The translations under genes and the position numbers were made by a program. Below the pieces are notes generated by a model. The model saw nothing but the letters and a program-made list of their open reading frames with translations. It was not told the DNA's origin and did no database searches. Of a DNA stretch of 16,122 nucleotides, positions 7,656-14,672 are shown one piece after another (positions within the stretch are counted from its first letter, which is position 1; every line of letters starts with the position of its first letter). Source of the DNA: Kangiella sp. (GTDB taxonomy: Bacteria; Pseudomonadota; Gammaproteobacteria; Enterobacterales; Kangiellaceae); contig JAPHRL010000220.1 in assembly GCA_026195755.1 (NCBI GenBank), positions 1 to 16,122 of the forward strand. Direction: 5' to 3'.

Positions 7656-8780
7656 CTATTGTTGTGAGTGCGAGCTATTGGATGGATTGGACATCGCTTG
7701 TACAGGGGTTCCCGGTTGCAGAAACTGAGTATTGCTGGTGATGATTTGATCGCCAGCTTTAAGGCCGCTTTTGATGACCCAGTTCTGACCCATCATAGGC
7801 CCGAGTTCAACGGGCTGGAAAGCGAGCTTGCCATTCTGAATGACCTTCACCACTGCGCCTTGTCCGGTTAACTGGACTGCTTTCTGCGGTACCTGTACTA
7901 AACTTGATGAGTCGGCTACAGGAGCTTTAACGCGGACAAACATACCGGGTAGCAATTGATAATCAGGGTTCTTAACCGTTGCGCGAAGAGCAACCGAGCC
8001 TGTGTCTGGATCCACTGACAGGCTGGAAAACTCTAATTGTCCCGGTTGGCTATAAGGCGTGCCGTCAGTAAATAGAATTTGCACTTCTCTTGAAGCAGCA
8101 TCAGTTGCCTCAGAATGAGAAAAAAGCTCTCGCAACTGATTGATTTCAGTGGCCGAGCGAGTGAAGTCAACATACACCTCATCCAGTTGTTCTATGGTGG
8201 CTAAATGCGTGGCTGAGGTAGCACTGACCAGTGCTCCTTCGGTTACCAGTGCTCGGCCAATACGTCCAGAAATAGGTGCTTCAACAGTGGCATAATCCAG
8301 GTTGATCTGTGCTTTTTGCAATTGGGCTTTGGCTTGTTGAACCTGTGCATCCGCCTGTAGGCTTTGTGCTTTGTAGGTATCAAACTCCTGTTGGCTAACC
8401 GCACCTTGTTCTAAGAGGTGCTCATAACGCTTGAGAGTCTGTTTAGTGAGCTTTTGTTGTGCTTGAGCAGTACTCAAGTCTGCCCGCGCTGCAGCTAGAT
8501 TGGCTTTCATGATGCGGTCGTCAATTTGGAACAGTGATTGTCCTTTTTTGACGTCTTGCCCTTCGGTAAAAATGCGTTTTTCCAGAATGCCATCGACACG
8601 GGCACGCACTTCTGCGGTGCGAATGGCCAGCACTCGACCCGGTAGGTTTTCGGTTAGGGTGGATTTTCCTGCGCTAACTTCCGTGACTTGCACGGGTACT
8701 GGTTGCTGAGCCTGGTCGGCAGCCATTGCATTACCAGCAAAAGTAATAAGAAGTGCGCTAATAATTACAGCATGTTTCAT
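7656..8780 (-). CDS. periplasmic adaptor (membrane fusion protein) of the RND efflux system, AcrA/MexA-like
   Basis: This protein links the RND pump to the outer-membrane channel. It has 374 residues from ATG 8780. The N-terminus MKHAVIISALLITFAGNAMA followed by ADQ is a signal peptide with an A-x-A cleavage site. It has no lipobox Cys, unlike E. coli AcrA. The order is AcrA-like: a first lipoyl half with VRARVDGILEKRIFTEGQDVKKGQ, an alpha-helical hairpin near residues 90-155 rich in Ala, Gln and Lys (LTKQTLKRYEHLLEQGAVSQ), a second lipoyl half with LDYATVEAPISGRIGRALV, then beta-barrel and membrane-proximal domains with LPGMFVRVKAP. An upstream TTG at 8807 is in frame but lies inside tetR and precedes the signal peptide, so it is less likely. 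AAGGA overlaps the tetR stop, 10 bases from the ATG; the gap to tetR is 14 bases. Confidence 0.95.
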   Translation of the reverse strand: MKHAVIISALLITFAGNAMAADQAQQPVPVQVTEVSAGKSTLTENLPGRVLAIRTAEVRARVDGILEKRIFTEGQDVKKGQSLFQIDDRIMKANLAAARADLSTAQAQQKLTKQTLKRYEHLLEQGAVSQQEFDTYKAQSLQADAQVQQAKAQLQKAQINLDYATVEAPISGRIGRALVTEGALVSATSATHLATIEQLDEVYVDFTRSATEINQLRELFSHSEATDAASREVQILFTDGTPYSQPGQLEFSSLSVDPDTGSVALRATVKNPDYQLLPGMFVRVKAPVADSSSLVQVPQKAVQLTGQGAVVKVIQNGKLAFQPVELGPMMGQNWVIKSGLKAGDQIITSNTQFLQPGTPVQAMSNPSNSSHSQQ

Positions 8781-8794
8781 GGGGGTTAAATCCT

Positions 8795-9361
8795 TCAGTG
8801 ATTCCAATTTTTAATAGCGGCCCAAGCGAATTCGACCATTTGTTCAACGAGTGACTCATCAATTGACTGGTTATTAAGGTATTGCCAGTGCATAAAATAA
8901 CTAAAGCCACCATAGATCTGGATGTGAGTATCAGGAATGGTGTTTACACGAATGACTCCCTGATCGTAGGCTTCCTGATAGAGCTTGATGAAAGGCTCAA
9001 ATACGTGGAGTAATTGCTCTCGAGTCTTATCTTCAATAACCGGAGATAACCCATAAAGATGACTGAAGCGGAAATAGAGGCAATTATCCAGCATAAACTG
9101 GATAATTGAGCGATAAAGCTCCTTAAATCTTTGTTCGTAACTGTCCTGCGAATGATAATGCTCAAGTAGAAATTCCGCTTCGCGTTTCTTCACATATAAG
9201 AAGATTTCATTGATCAGCTGTTCTTTACTCTCGAAATAGTTGTAAACACTGCCTGTTGCTACATTAGCTTCTTTGGCTAATAACGACATGGAAGTGCCTT
9301 GCAGGCCACGCTCTACGAATAAGCGAATTCCTGCCTCCAGTATTTGTTCTCTTTTAGACAT
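8795..9361 (-). CDS. TetR/AcrR family repressor of the efflux operon
   Basis: This DNA-binding repressor is the first gene of the efflux operon and probably represses it until a pump substrate binds. The helix-turn-helix lies at residues 3-45, with EQILEAGIRLFVERGLQGTSM, SLLAKEANVATGSVYNYF and ESKEQLINEIF, the standard TetR pattern. The rest is the helical ligand-binding and dimer domain, whose sequence does not show the ligand. I chose ATG 9361 (188 residues) because a TetR helix 1 usually begins within a few residues of the start and because a palindromic candidate operator lies over the longer version. In-frame ATGs at 9376 and 9400 (201 residues) are possible; none of the three has a Shine-Dalgarno. 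If transcription starts near 9402, the 9400 ATG would be nearly leaderless. The gene is sure, its exact start is not. Confidence 0.88.
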   Translation of the reverse strand: MSKREQILEAGIRLFVERGLQGTSMSLLAKEANVATGSVYNYFESKEQLINEIFLYVKKREAEFLLEHYHSQDSYEQRFKELYRSIIQFMLDNCLYFRFSHLYGLSPVIEDKTREQLLHVFEPFIKLYQEAYDQGVIRVNTIPDTHIQIYGGFSYFMHWQYLNNQSIDESLVEQMVEFAWAAIKNWNH

Positions 9362-9383
9362 AGATAGGAGAGACATACGATAA

Positions 9384-9397
9384 AATGAACGTTCATT
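9384..9397. promoter_or_regulatory. 14-base palindrome, candidate operator for the TetR repressor
   Basis: AATGAACGTTCATT is a perfect palindrome centred between 9390 and 9391, and TetR-family operators are often palindromes of this size and style. It sits 23-36 bases upstream of the chosen tetR start and just downstream of a candidate -10 box. A repressor bound here would block transcription of its own gene and of the three efflux genes behind it. Binding is inferred from position and symmetry. Confidence 0.6.
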
Positions 9398-9398
9398 C

Positions 9399-9428
9399 AT
9401 TTTACACGAGTATAAATTGAAATAACAA
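9399..9428 (-). promoter_or_regulatory. candidate promoter of the tetR-efflux operon
   Basis: Read on the minus strand, TTGTTA (9428-9423) and TAAAAT (9404-9399) are spaced by 18 bases. The start of transcription would fall near 9392, inside the palindrome. An alternative -10, TATACT (9414-9409), would place the start near 9402, two bases before the longest possible tetR ATG, but it lacks a good -35. The sequence does not decide between them. Confidence 0.4.
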
Positions 9429-9483
9429 GCTTAAATGAAACAGTGAAATGTAAAAATGTGTTTATTTGAGATTAAAGAGCCAC

Positions 9484-10767
9484 TCAATCAGCAACGTAGA
9501 CCAGGTTGCCCTGTTGATTTTTAGCTTTATACATAGCTTGATCAGCTATTTGAATAAGCTCCAGGATGGTATTGCCGTGAGTGGGATAAAGAGCAATGCC
9601 AATACTGCAGGAAATTTCAATATCGATACGGTTGATTCGAAAAGGGCTGGAAATAGCTTGTAATAGCTTCTCTGCAATATGGGTAGCGCTATCGACAGAT
9701 TCGACATGAGGTAACAGAACTAAAAATTCATCGCCCCCAATTCTACCGACAGTGTCTGAGTCGCGAAGACAGTCTTTCATTCTCTGAGCAACTTGCTGGA
9801 GTAGGATATCACCGATAGCGTGGCCGTAATTGTCGTTAACGGGCTTAAATTTGTCTAAATCAAGGAAAAGTAGTGCTAATTGTTCATGTTGTCGGTGAGC
9901 CATGCGTATCGCCTGCTCAAGACGATCCGAGAATAAAGAGCGATTGGGTAAATCGGTCAGGGTGTCGTAATGTGCCTGGTGTTCGACTTGTTGCTCGATA
10001 AACTTACGCTCTGTGATATCACGGGCGATACCCACAGTCGATGATATGTGCCCCTCTTCATCAAAGATCGGGGAAGCATTGGTAGTGTGCCAGCACCAGT
10101 AGTTGTTCTTATGTCGTACTCTATATTCAAGTCCACTTTTCTTAGTGCCTTCCTCATAAAGCTGAATCAAAAACTGGGTACAGCGATCAACATCGTTAGG
10201 ATGGACAAAGTGCGCAAAGTGCTGGCCAATCACTTCAGAAACATCATGCCCCAGTTTATCGGTCCAATTAGGTGACACATAAGTAAAGTGACCATCAGGC
10301 GAAACGCTGTAAATAATATCATTGGCGGTTTCAACAAAAGCGCGGAATTTAGCTTCACTATCTTCTAAAGCTTTATGCAGATCTTTGTGTTCAGTAATGT
10401 CGATGACATAGCCTGTCCAGATAATAGAACCATCTTCATAAACTTGTGGTCGATCGTATGCCGCTAGCCAGATAGTGCGTCCATCTGCTAGACGCACTCT
10501 GAACTCGCCGTGCCATACGACACCATGTTGCGCGGTTTCCAGACTCTCATTGATTACTCGGTCATAATCATCAGGGTGTATTAATGAGAAGATTGTATTG
10601 ATGTCGGCGACAACTTGTTCAGGGGTGACACCACATAGTTGCTCGATGCCGTCGCTGATGTATAAAAATCGGAACTCATCACCTTTGTATTCAAGTCGAT
10701 AAACCGCCCCTGGTAAAGTGGCAATAAGCTGGGTTGCAATATCATTGCTGATAAAAGGTTGGTTCAT
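9484..10767 (-). CDS. PAS-PAS-GGDEF diguanylate cyclase
   Basis: This protein makes cyclic di-GMP from two GTP in response to a signal sensed by PAS domains. It has 427 residues and no membrane segment, so it is cytoplasmic. A first PAS fold with C-terminal PAC spans about residues 12-128 (YISDGIEQLCGVTPEQV, ending GYVIDITEHK). A second spans about 138-256 (VSPNWTDKLGHDVSEVIG, ending GIARDITERK). The GGDEF domain follows from about 262. The active site GGDEF is at residues 344-348, the metal-binding LDLDKFK is at 302-308, and an RDSD inhibitory I-site is at 335-338, five residues before GGDEF. The enzyme should therefore be active and feedback-inhibited. There is no EAL domain. GGGAAGG lies upstream of ATG 10767. 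It is 83 bases ahead of tetR on the same strand and has no evident link to efflux. Confidence 0.95.
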   Translation of the reverse strand: MNQPFISNDIATQLIATLPGAVYRLEYKGDEFRFLYISDGIEQLCGVTPEQVVADINTIFSLIHPDDYDRVINESLETAQHGVVWHGEFRVRLADGRTIWLAAYDRPQVYEDGSIIWTGYVIDITEHKDLHKALEDSEAKFRAFVETANDIIYSVSPDGHFTYVSPNWTDKLGHDVSEVIGQHFAHFVHPNDVDRCTQFLIQLYEEGTKKSGLEYRVRHKNNYWCWHTTNASPIFDEEGHISSTVGIARDITERKFIEQQVEHQAHYDTLTDLPNRSLFSDRLEQAIRMAHRQHEQLALLFLDLDKFKPVNDNYGHAIGDILLQQVAQRMKDCLRDSDTVGRIGGDEFLVLLPHVESVDSATHIAEKLLQAISSPFRINRIDIEISCSIGIALYPTHGNTILELIQIADQAMYKAKNQQGNLVYVAD

Positions 10768-11012
10768 TAAGGCCTTCCCTTAATTAGAGATAACACAGCC
10801 AATATCACTATATCTGCATATTATGCTAGCGTATTTTTTAGACAATATCTAAAGTTTTTGGCAGGATAGCCAAGGACACGAATAAAGAGTCAGCCGACTT
10901 AAGGTGTTCATGCAGAATATGTGTTAACTCCTTGCAATGGAAGGTAAAGTTCAACAGGTTCTAAGAATGCTGTAATTGTATATTAATAGGTGACTGACTC
11001 TTGGAGAATCGA
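10768..11012. other. intergenic region between the divergent cyclase and M24 peptidase genes
   Basis: This 245-base spacer must hold both divergent promoters. I see no gene in it. Two small inverted repeats are visible: TTTAGA (10837-10842) with TCTAAA (10848-10853) around CAATA, and TTGGC (10858-10862) with GCCAA (10869-10873) around AGGATA. On the minus strand TTGTCT (10846-10841), within the first repeat, could be a -35 for the cyclase, with an AT-rich TAATAT 16 bases further on. I compared the region by eye with a GEMM cyclic di-GMP riboswitch and found no convincing match. Confidence 0.4.
10837..10853. promoter_or_regulatory. inverted repeat, possible operator upstream of the diguanylate cyclase
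   Basis: TTTAGA-N5-TCTAAA forms a 17-base imperfectly spaced palindrome about 70-86 bases upstream of the cyclase ATG, overlapping a possible -35 box on the minus strand. The arms are AT-rich and only six bases long, so chance occurrence is quite possible. Confidence 0.25.
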
Positions 11013-12368
11013 ATGAAAATGACTGCACAACTAATGATTGGAATAATGGGCTTATTATCTCTAAATGCGGTTTATGCAAAAGCTTTTGAGCAAGCTGTAA
11101 ATAAGGTAGAGGTGCCACAAGTGCTTGCTCATCGCGACCGAACAGAGCCGATGAACCAGATGTTGAAACATCGACTTGACGTCTTGTTGCCTCGATTGAT
11201 GGCTGAGTCCGACTTGGATATGTGGCTGGTGATTAACCGGGAGTATGGTGAGGATGCGCTGTTTTACACCTTGGTTCCTGAGCCAACTTTTGCTGCACGA
11301 AGAACAACGCTACTGGTCTTTGTCAGAAATGAAGAGGGTATTGAGCGATTTAGTGTCAGTCGCTACCCGATTGCTGACTTTTATGAAAGCCGTTGGCACG
11401 GCGGTAGTGATGAAGAGCAATGGCTGCGTCTGGTACAAATCATCAAAGATTATAACCCGCAAAAAATTGGCATTAATGTGAGCGAAGAATGGGCGGTAGC
11501 GGATGGCTTATCGCAGGGACTTTATAAAACACTCATGTCTCATTTGCCAGAGGATTTTCAAAACCGAGTGGTCAGTTCTGAAGAATTAGTTATACGTTGG
11601 TTTGAAACTCGGACCGAGCCAGAGAAAGAGGTTTATCCGCAAATTGTTGGCATAGCCAGGGGGGTTATTGCAGAAGCATTTTCAACTCAAGTTATTACTC
11701 CCGGGGTGACCACCGATCTAGATGTTAGTTGGTATATTCGCGAGCGTTTTGAGGAGCTTGGGGTTAAGCCCTGGTTTCAGCCTTATGTCACAGTACAGCG
11801 TAAGGGCGACAGCAATGATCCAGAGTCGCCATTCTTTGGTAAAAGTGACCGAGTCATTATGCCCGGCGACATCATCCATACGGATGTAGGCATTTGCTAT
11901 TTGAAATTGTGCACGGATACGCAGGAGATGGGATATGTGGCCAGGTTCGGTGAATACCAAGTGCCGCAAGGACTGAAAAACGCACTGGCAAAAGGTAATC
12001 AGTGGCAAGATATACTAACCAATGAATTTAGAACAGGTTATACCGGGAATCAGATTCTACAAGCAACTCAAGCAGCGGCTAAGAAGCAAAAGTTAGAATC
12101 CAGCACTTATACCCACCCATTGGGATATGTTGGACATGCTGTCGGGCCGACTATTGGCATGTGGGATAATCAAGGGCCGACACCTGTAAAGGGTGATAGA
12201 AAACTGTATCCGAACACAGCTTACGCTATTGAGGGGAATGTAAAAGTGGTCCTGCCTGAGTGGGACAATCAGCTCATTCAGATTATGCTGGAACAGTCAG
12301 CTGTATTTGATGGTGAAAGAGTTATCTATTTAGCCGGAAGGCAAACCGAATGGCACTTTGTACGCTAG
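11013..12368 (+). CDS. exported M24 family metallopeptidase (Xaa-Pro aminopeptidase type)
   Basis: This two-metal pita-bread peptidase probably removes N-terminal residues that precede proline, acting outside the cytoplasm. It has 451 residues from ATG 11013, chosen because GGAG lies 6 bases upstream; an in-frame TTG at 11001 overlaps that site. MKMTAQLMIGIMGLLSLNAVYA followed by KAF is a signal peptide with a V-Y-A cleavage site. Residues 35-195 form a creatinase-like N-terminal domain (LDMWLVINREYGEDALFY). The C-terminal domain keeps the five metal ligands: Asp in HTDVGI (D291), Asp in CTDTQEM (D302), His in YVGHAVG (H375), Glu in YAIEGNV (E407) and Glu in IMLEQSAV (E427). It should be catalytically competent. 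It stands alone, divergent from the cyclase and convergent with the tat block. Cleavage specificity is inferred from family only. Confidence 0.9.
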   Translation: MKMTAQLMIGIMGLLSLNAVYAKAFEQAVNKVEVPQVLAHRDRTEPMNQMLKHRLDVLLPRLMAESDLDMWLVINREYGEDALFYTLVPEPTFAARRTTLLVFVRNEEGIERFSVSRYPIADFYESRWHGGSDEEQWLRLVQIIKDYNPQKIGINVSEEWAVADGLSQGLYKTLMSHLPEDFQNRVVSSEELVIRWFETRTEPEKEVYPQIVGIARGVIAEAFSTQVITPGVTTDLDVSWYIRERFEELGVKPWFQPYVTVQRKGDSNDPESPFFGKSDRVIMPGDIIHTDVGICYLKLCTDTQEMGYVARFGEYQVPQGLKNALAKGNQWQDILTNEFRTGYTGNQILQATQAAAKKQKLESSTYTHPLGYVGHAVGPTIGMWDNQGPTPVKGDRKLYPNTAYAIEGNVKVVLPEWDNQLIQIMLEQSAVFDGERVIYLAGRQTEWHFVR

Positions 12369-12393
12369 TCTTGCAAAGGCAGTCTGATAATTG

Positions 12394-12418
12394 GAGTCGG
12401 CTTTTAATCAGTCGACTC
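12394..12418 (+). terminator. hairpin terminator after the M24 peptidase gene
   Basis: GAGTCG (12394-12399) pairs with CGACTC (12413-12418) around a 13-base loop whose CT and AG could add two more pairs. The run TTTATTT follows directly, the form of a rho-independent terminator for the plus-strand gene. The minus-strand gene's stop codon begins at 12420, so the T-rich tail overlaps the end of that gene. The minus side lacks a clear T run. Confidence 0.55.
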
Positions 12419-12419
12419 T

Positions 12420-12881
12420 TTATTTGGTAGCAGGTTTTTTAGCAATATGAATGGTTTTCCAAACTTTGGCGATTAGCTGATCATCTTCATCAAGAATATC
12501 TACTTCAAATACCGGCTCGATAACATCCTGCACTGTTAATTGTAGGTTAATATCCAGCAAGTCTTGTTCGGTCAGCTTAAATTCCGCAAAAACATCTTTG
12601 CGGCCCGGTTTTATAAACTTGATTTCAGCTTTCTTATCCCACACCACATAGTCGCGCCCTAGTTTATGCAACAGCAGAAGCATATAGAAAGGATCAGTCA
12701 TCGAAAAGAGTGCGCCGCCGTAATGGGTATTGACGTAATTACGATTGAACCAGTATTTTCGTAATCGGATTTTGGCGTATTGCCAGTTGTCGTCAAGTTG
12801 AAGAACCTTTATGCCTGAACCCCAAAAAGGTGGCCAGAGATTCATAACGAGTTTAAGTTTCTTTGCGCTGAAGTGTTTCAT
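12420..12881 (-). CDS. DUF4442 hotdog-fold protein, thioesterase-like
   Basis: This is a small 153-residue protein of the DUF4442 family, which adopts the hotdog fold of acyl-CoA thioesterases. No specific substrate is established for the family as far as I know. Family features visible are NLWPPFWGSGIKV near the N-terminus, the helix-leading NTHYGGALFSMTDPFYMLLL near residues 51-70, and AEIKFIKPGRKDVFAEF. It has no signal peptide or membrane segment. It begins 8 bases after the tatC stop with no strong ribosome site, so it is likely translated from the tat transcript, perhaps by re-initiation. Its position at the end of the ubiB-tat string hints at a housekeeping acyl-CoA role, but that is inference. 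Confidence 0.85.
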   Translation of the reverse strand: MKHFSAKKLKLVMNLWPPFWGSGIKVLQLDDNWQYAKIRLRKYWFNRNYVNTHYGGALFSMTDPFYMLLLLHKLGRDYVVWDKKAEIKFIKPGRKDVFAEFKLTEQDLLDINLQLTVQDVIEPVFEVDILDEDDQLIAKVWKTIHIAKKPATK

Positions 12882-12889
12882 TGATAGAT

Positions 12890-13642
12890 TTAATCTTTTG
12901 GCTCTTGTGCGTTTTCCTGGGCAGCTTTGGGAGCATATAACTTGGCAAATATCAGGCCTAGTTCAAACAGGATCCACATTGGGATGCCAAGCAAGACCTG
13001 AGAAATAACATCGGGTGGTGTTAGTAGCATGGCGAAAATAAAGACGCCGACCACAATGTAGGGTCTCTTATCACTGAGTGACTGATGGCTGGCCATGCCT
13101 GACCATATTAATAACATGGTGGCTATGGGGATTTCGAAGGCTAACCCAAAAGCAAAGAATAGTTTGAGGGCGATAGATAATACACTATTAATATCGGGTA
13201 GATAGTTGATGCCTTCAGGACCAATACTGGATAGGAAACCGAAAATAATGGGGAAAATAAGAAAGTAGGCAAAAGCAATTCCTGCATAAAACAGGATGAT
13301 GCTGGATAGCAGCAACGGAATCGCGAAGCGTTTTTCGCTCTGATATAAGCCCGGTGAAATAAACATCCATATTTGATGTAACACATAGGGCATGGCAATA
13401 AAAAAAGCGGTCACAAAGGCTAGCTTAAAGGGCGCGAATAATGGCGAAGTAACATCTGTGGCAATTAAGCTGGAACCGTAGGGTAATTGTTCGATTAGTG
13501 GTTTAGCCAGCAAAAGATAAAGCTCATTGGCAATGAAGGCTAGTCCAATAAAAAGGCAAACGATGACTAAAACGATGCGCAGCAAACGATTACGCAGTTC
13601 AAGCAAATGGGCAATTAAAGGTTGTTCTGAATCTTGGCTCAT
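12890..13642 (-). CDS. tatC: twin-arginine translocase subunit TatC
   Basis: TatC is the six-helix inner-membrane receptor that binds the twin-arginine signal of folded proteins. It has 250 residues, as expected. The N-terminal PLIAHLLELRNRL carries Glu15. The first cytoplasmic loop IWMFISPGLYQSEKR carries Phe94 and Glu103, which match the signal-peptide binding residues of E. coli TatC at the same numbers. Glu170 in AFGLAFEIPIA is also kept. KRPYIVVGVFIFAMLLTPPDVISQ is the conserved late-helix block. Its ATG shares one base with the tatB TGA stop, so the two genes are translationally coupled. Confidence 0.98.
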   Translation of the reverse strand: MSQDSEQPLIAHLLELRNRLLRIVLVIVCLFIGLAFIANELYLLLAKPLIEQLPYGSSLIATDVTSPLFAPFKLAFVTAFFIAMPYVLHQIWMFISPGLYQSEKRFAIPLLLSSIILFYAGIAFAYFLIFPIIFGFLSSIGPEGINYLPDINSVLSIALKLFFAFGLAFEIPIATMLLIWSGMASHQSLSDKRPYIVVGVFIFAMLLTPPDVISQVLLGIPMWILFELGLIFAKLYAPKAAQENAQEPKD

Positions 13643-14016
13643 CAGGATGGCTTATCTGAACTTGGGTTAGTTGACTGGAGTTTTTGTTGTTCGTTAGCCA
13701 GAGCTTGCTCGCTTTGTTTTAAGGCTTGCTCAGCTTTAGCAATAGTCGCTTGTGCTTCTTCTCGCAGGCGCTGTAGCTCTTCATCAGATTCTGCCTGCTC
13801 CATGATCATTTTTTCATGTTCAGCAATACGTTTTTTCATTTCTTCAAGTTCGAGTTCGCGGGATACCTGCTGGTTAAATTGACTAAAACCTCGCTTGGCC
13901 TTACCAACCCAGCGCCCCACTGTGTGCATAGCTTTAGGCAGGCGCTCAGGGCCAAGCACCACTAGCGCGATGACCACTATCAGCAATAGTTCGAAGAAAC
14001 CAATATCAAAAGGCAT
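13642..14016 (-). CDS. tatB: Sec-independent translocase subunit TatB
   Basis: TatB pairs with TatC in the substrate receptor complex. It has 124 residues; E. coli TatB has 171, but shorter forms are common. The N-terminus MPFDIGFFELLLIVVIALVVLGPERLPKAM is diagnostic: one membrane helix with a Glu in its N-terminal part (Glu9 here, Glu8 in E. coli) and the GPERLP hinge. An amphipathic helix and a long charged coiled-coil-like region (residues 45-112, rich in Glu, Lys and Gln) follow. The start is fixed by this N-terminus, yet the upstream CTAACCCTAAATT has no Shine-Dalgarno. The gap from tatA is 33 bases. Confidence 0.97.
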   Translation of the reverse strand: MPFDIGFFELLLIVVIALVVLGPERLPKAMHTVGRWVGKAKRGFSQFNQQVSRELELEEMKKRIAEHEKMIMEQAESDEELQRLREEAQATIAKAEQALKQSEQALANEQQKLQSTNPSSDKPS

Positions 14017-14049
14017 AATTTAGGGTTAGCGGTTATCGATGAGAAAGTT

Positions 14050-14310
14050 TCAGGACTTTTTGTCGTGGCTGTTATCAGTAGAGCTTTGCTCAGCTTTATC
14101 CTGCTGCGAACGATTGCTGTCAAAGTCAGCATCTTCAGATTTATCTTCAACATTTTTAGCATCGGCCTGTTTGTCTTCATCCTTAACCGCTTTTTTGAAG
14201 TTTTTGAATGCTGAGCCAATATCGCCACCGGCATTACGTAATTTTTTAGTGCCGAATAACAATAAAATAATAACTAATAGTATGAGTAGTTCCCAGATAC
14301 CAGGTTTCAT
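14050..14310 (-). CDS. tatA: Sec-independent translocase subunit TatA
   Basis: TatA is recruited in many copies to let folded proteins cross the membrane. It has 86 residues; E. coli TatA has 89. The N-terminus MKPGIWELLILLVIILLLFGTKKLR is the TatA pattern: a short membrane helix, the FGTKKL hinge and the amphipathic helix GSAFKNFKKAVKDED, with Phe19 and Phe38 matching E. coli Phe20 and Phe39. Residue 7 is Glu where E. coli has Gln8, a variation seen in some TatA proteins. The last 40 residues form a highly charged, probably unstructured tail. A GAGG site precedes the ATG. It starts 23 bases after hinT. Confidence 0.96.
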   Translation of the reverse strand: MKPGIWELLILLVIILLLFGTKKLRNAGGDIGSAFKNFKKAVKDEDKQADAKNVEDKSEDADFDSNRSQQDKAEQSSTDNSHDKKS

Positions 14311-14333
14311 GCTTTTACCTCAAGCGTTAATGC

Positions 14334-14672
14334 TTATACAAATGGCATGCGACCAGCGCCGCCTAAAATATGAATATGGATATGATACACTTCCTGACCG
14401 CCATCATCACCTGTATTTATAACGGTTCTGAAACCACCCTTTAAGTTAGCCTCTTGAGCAATCTGCGGTATTTTGGTCATCATGTAACCCATGATGTCAG
14501 CATCTTGCTCGGTAACTTCAGCCAGGCTAGCAATATGCTGCTTAGGGATCATCAGTAGGTGTATCGGTGTCTTAGGAGCGATATCCTTAAACACCAGAAT
14601 TTTATCGTCTTCATAGACCTTGTCGCTAGGTATATCACCAGCAATAATCTTACAAAATAAACAGTCACTCAT
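14334..14672 (-). CDS. hinT: HIT family purine nucleoside phosphoramidase, HinT-like
   Basis: This small cytoplasmic hydrolase cleaves AMP from lysine or other amines in phosphoramidates. It has 112 residues. The histidine triad YHIHIHIL gives His97, His99 and His101, with His99 the likely nucleophile by comparison with Hint1. SDCLFCKIIAGDIPS with the Cys-x-x-Cys pair and PIHLLMIPKQHI are also typical of bacterial HinT. The start at 14672 is preceded by a strong AAAGGAGA site 5 bases away. A second in-frame ATG at 14705 overlaps the ubiB stop as ATGA but would add 11 residues not typical of the family. It lies between ubiB and tatA on the same strand, probably in one operon. Confidence 0.95.
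   Translation of the reverse strand: MSDCLFCKIIAGDIPSDKVYEDDKILVFKDIAPKTPIHLLMIPKQHIASLAEVTEQDADIMGYMMTKIPQIAQEANLKGGFRTVINTGDDGGQEVYHIHIHILGGAGRMPFV

Noticed and set aside
8781..8807. TTG start at 8807 for the adaptor protein
   Set aside because: It lies inside tetR and would put nine polar residues before a complete signal peptide that starts at ATG 8780.
9431..9470. Direct AAATG repeats between the cyclase and tetR as a terminator or operator
   Set aside because: The repeats are short, AT-rich and form no stable stem; chance is a sufficient explanation.
10863..10975. Possible cyclic di-GMP (GEMM) riboswitch upstream of the M24 peptidase
   Set aside because: The region has AGGACACG and small hairpins, but I could not match the conserved GEMM core or its tetraloop-receptor arrangement.
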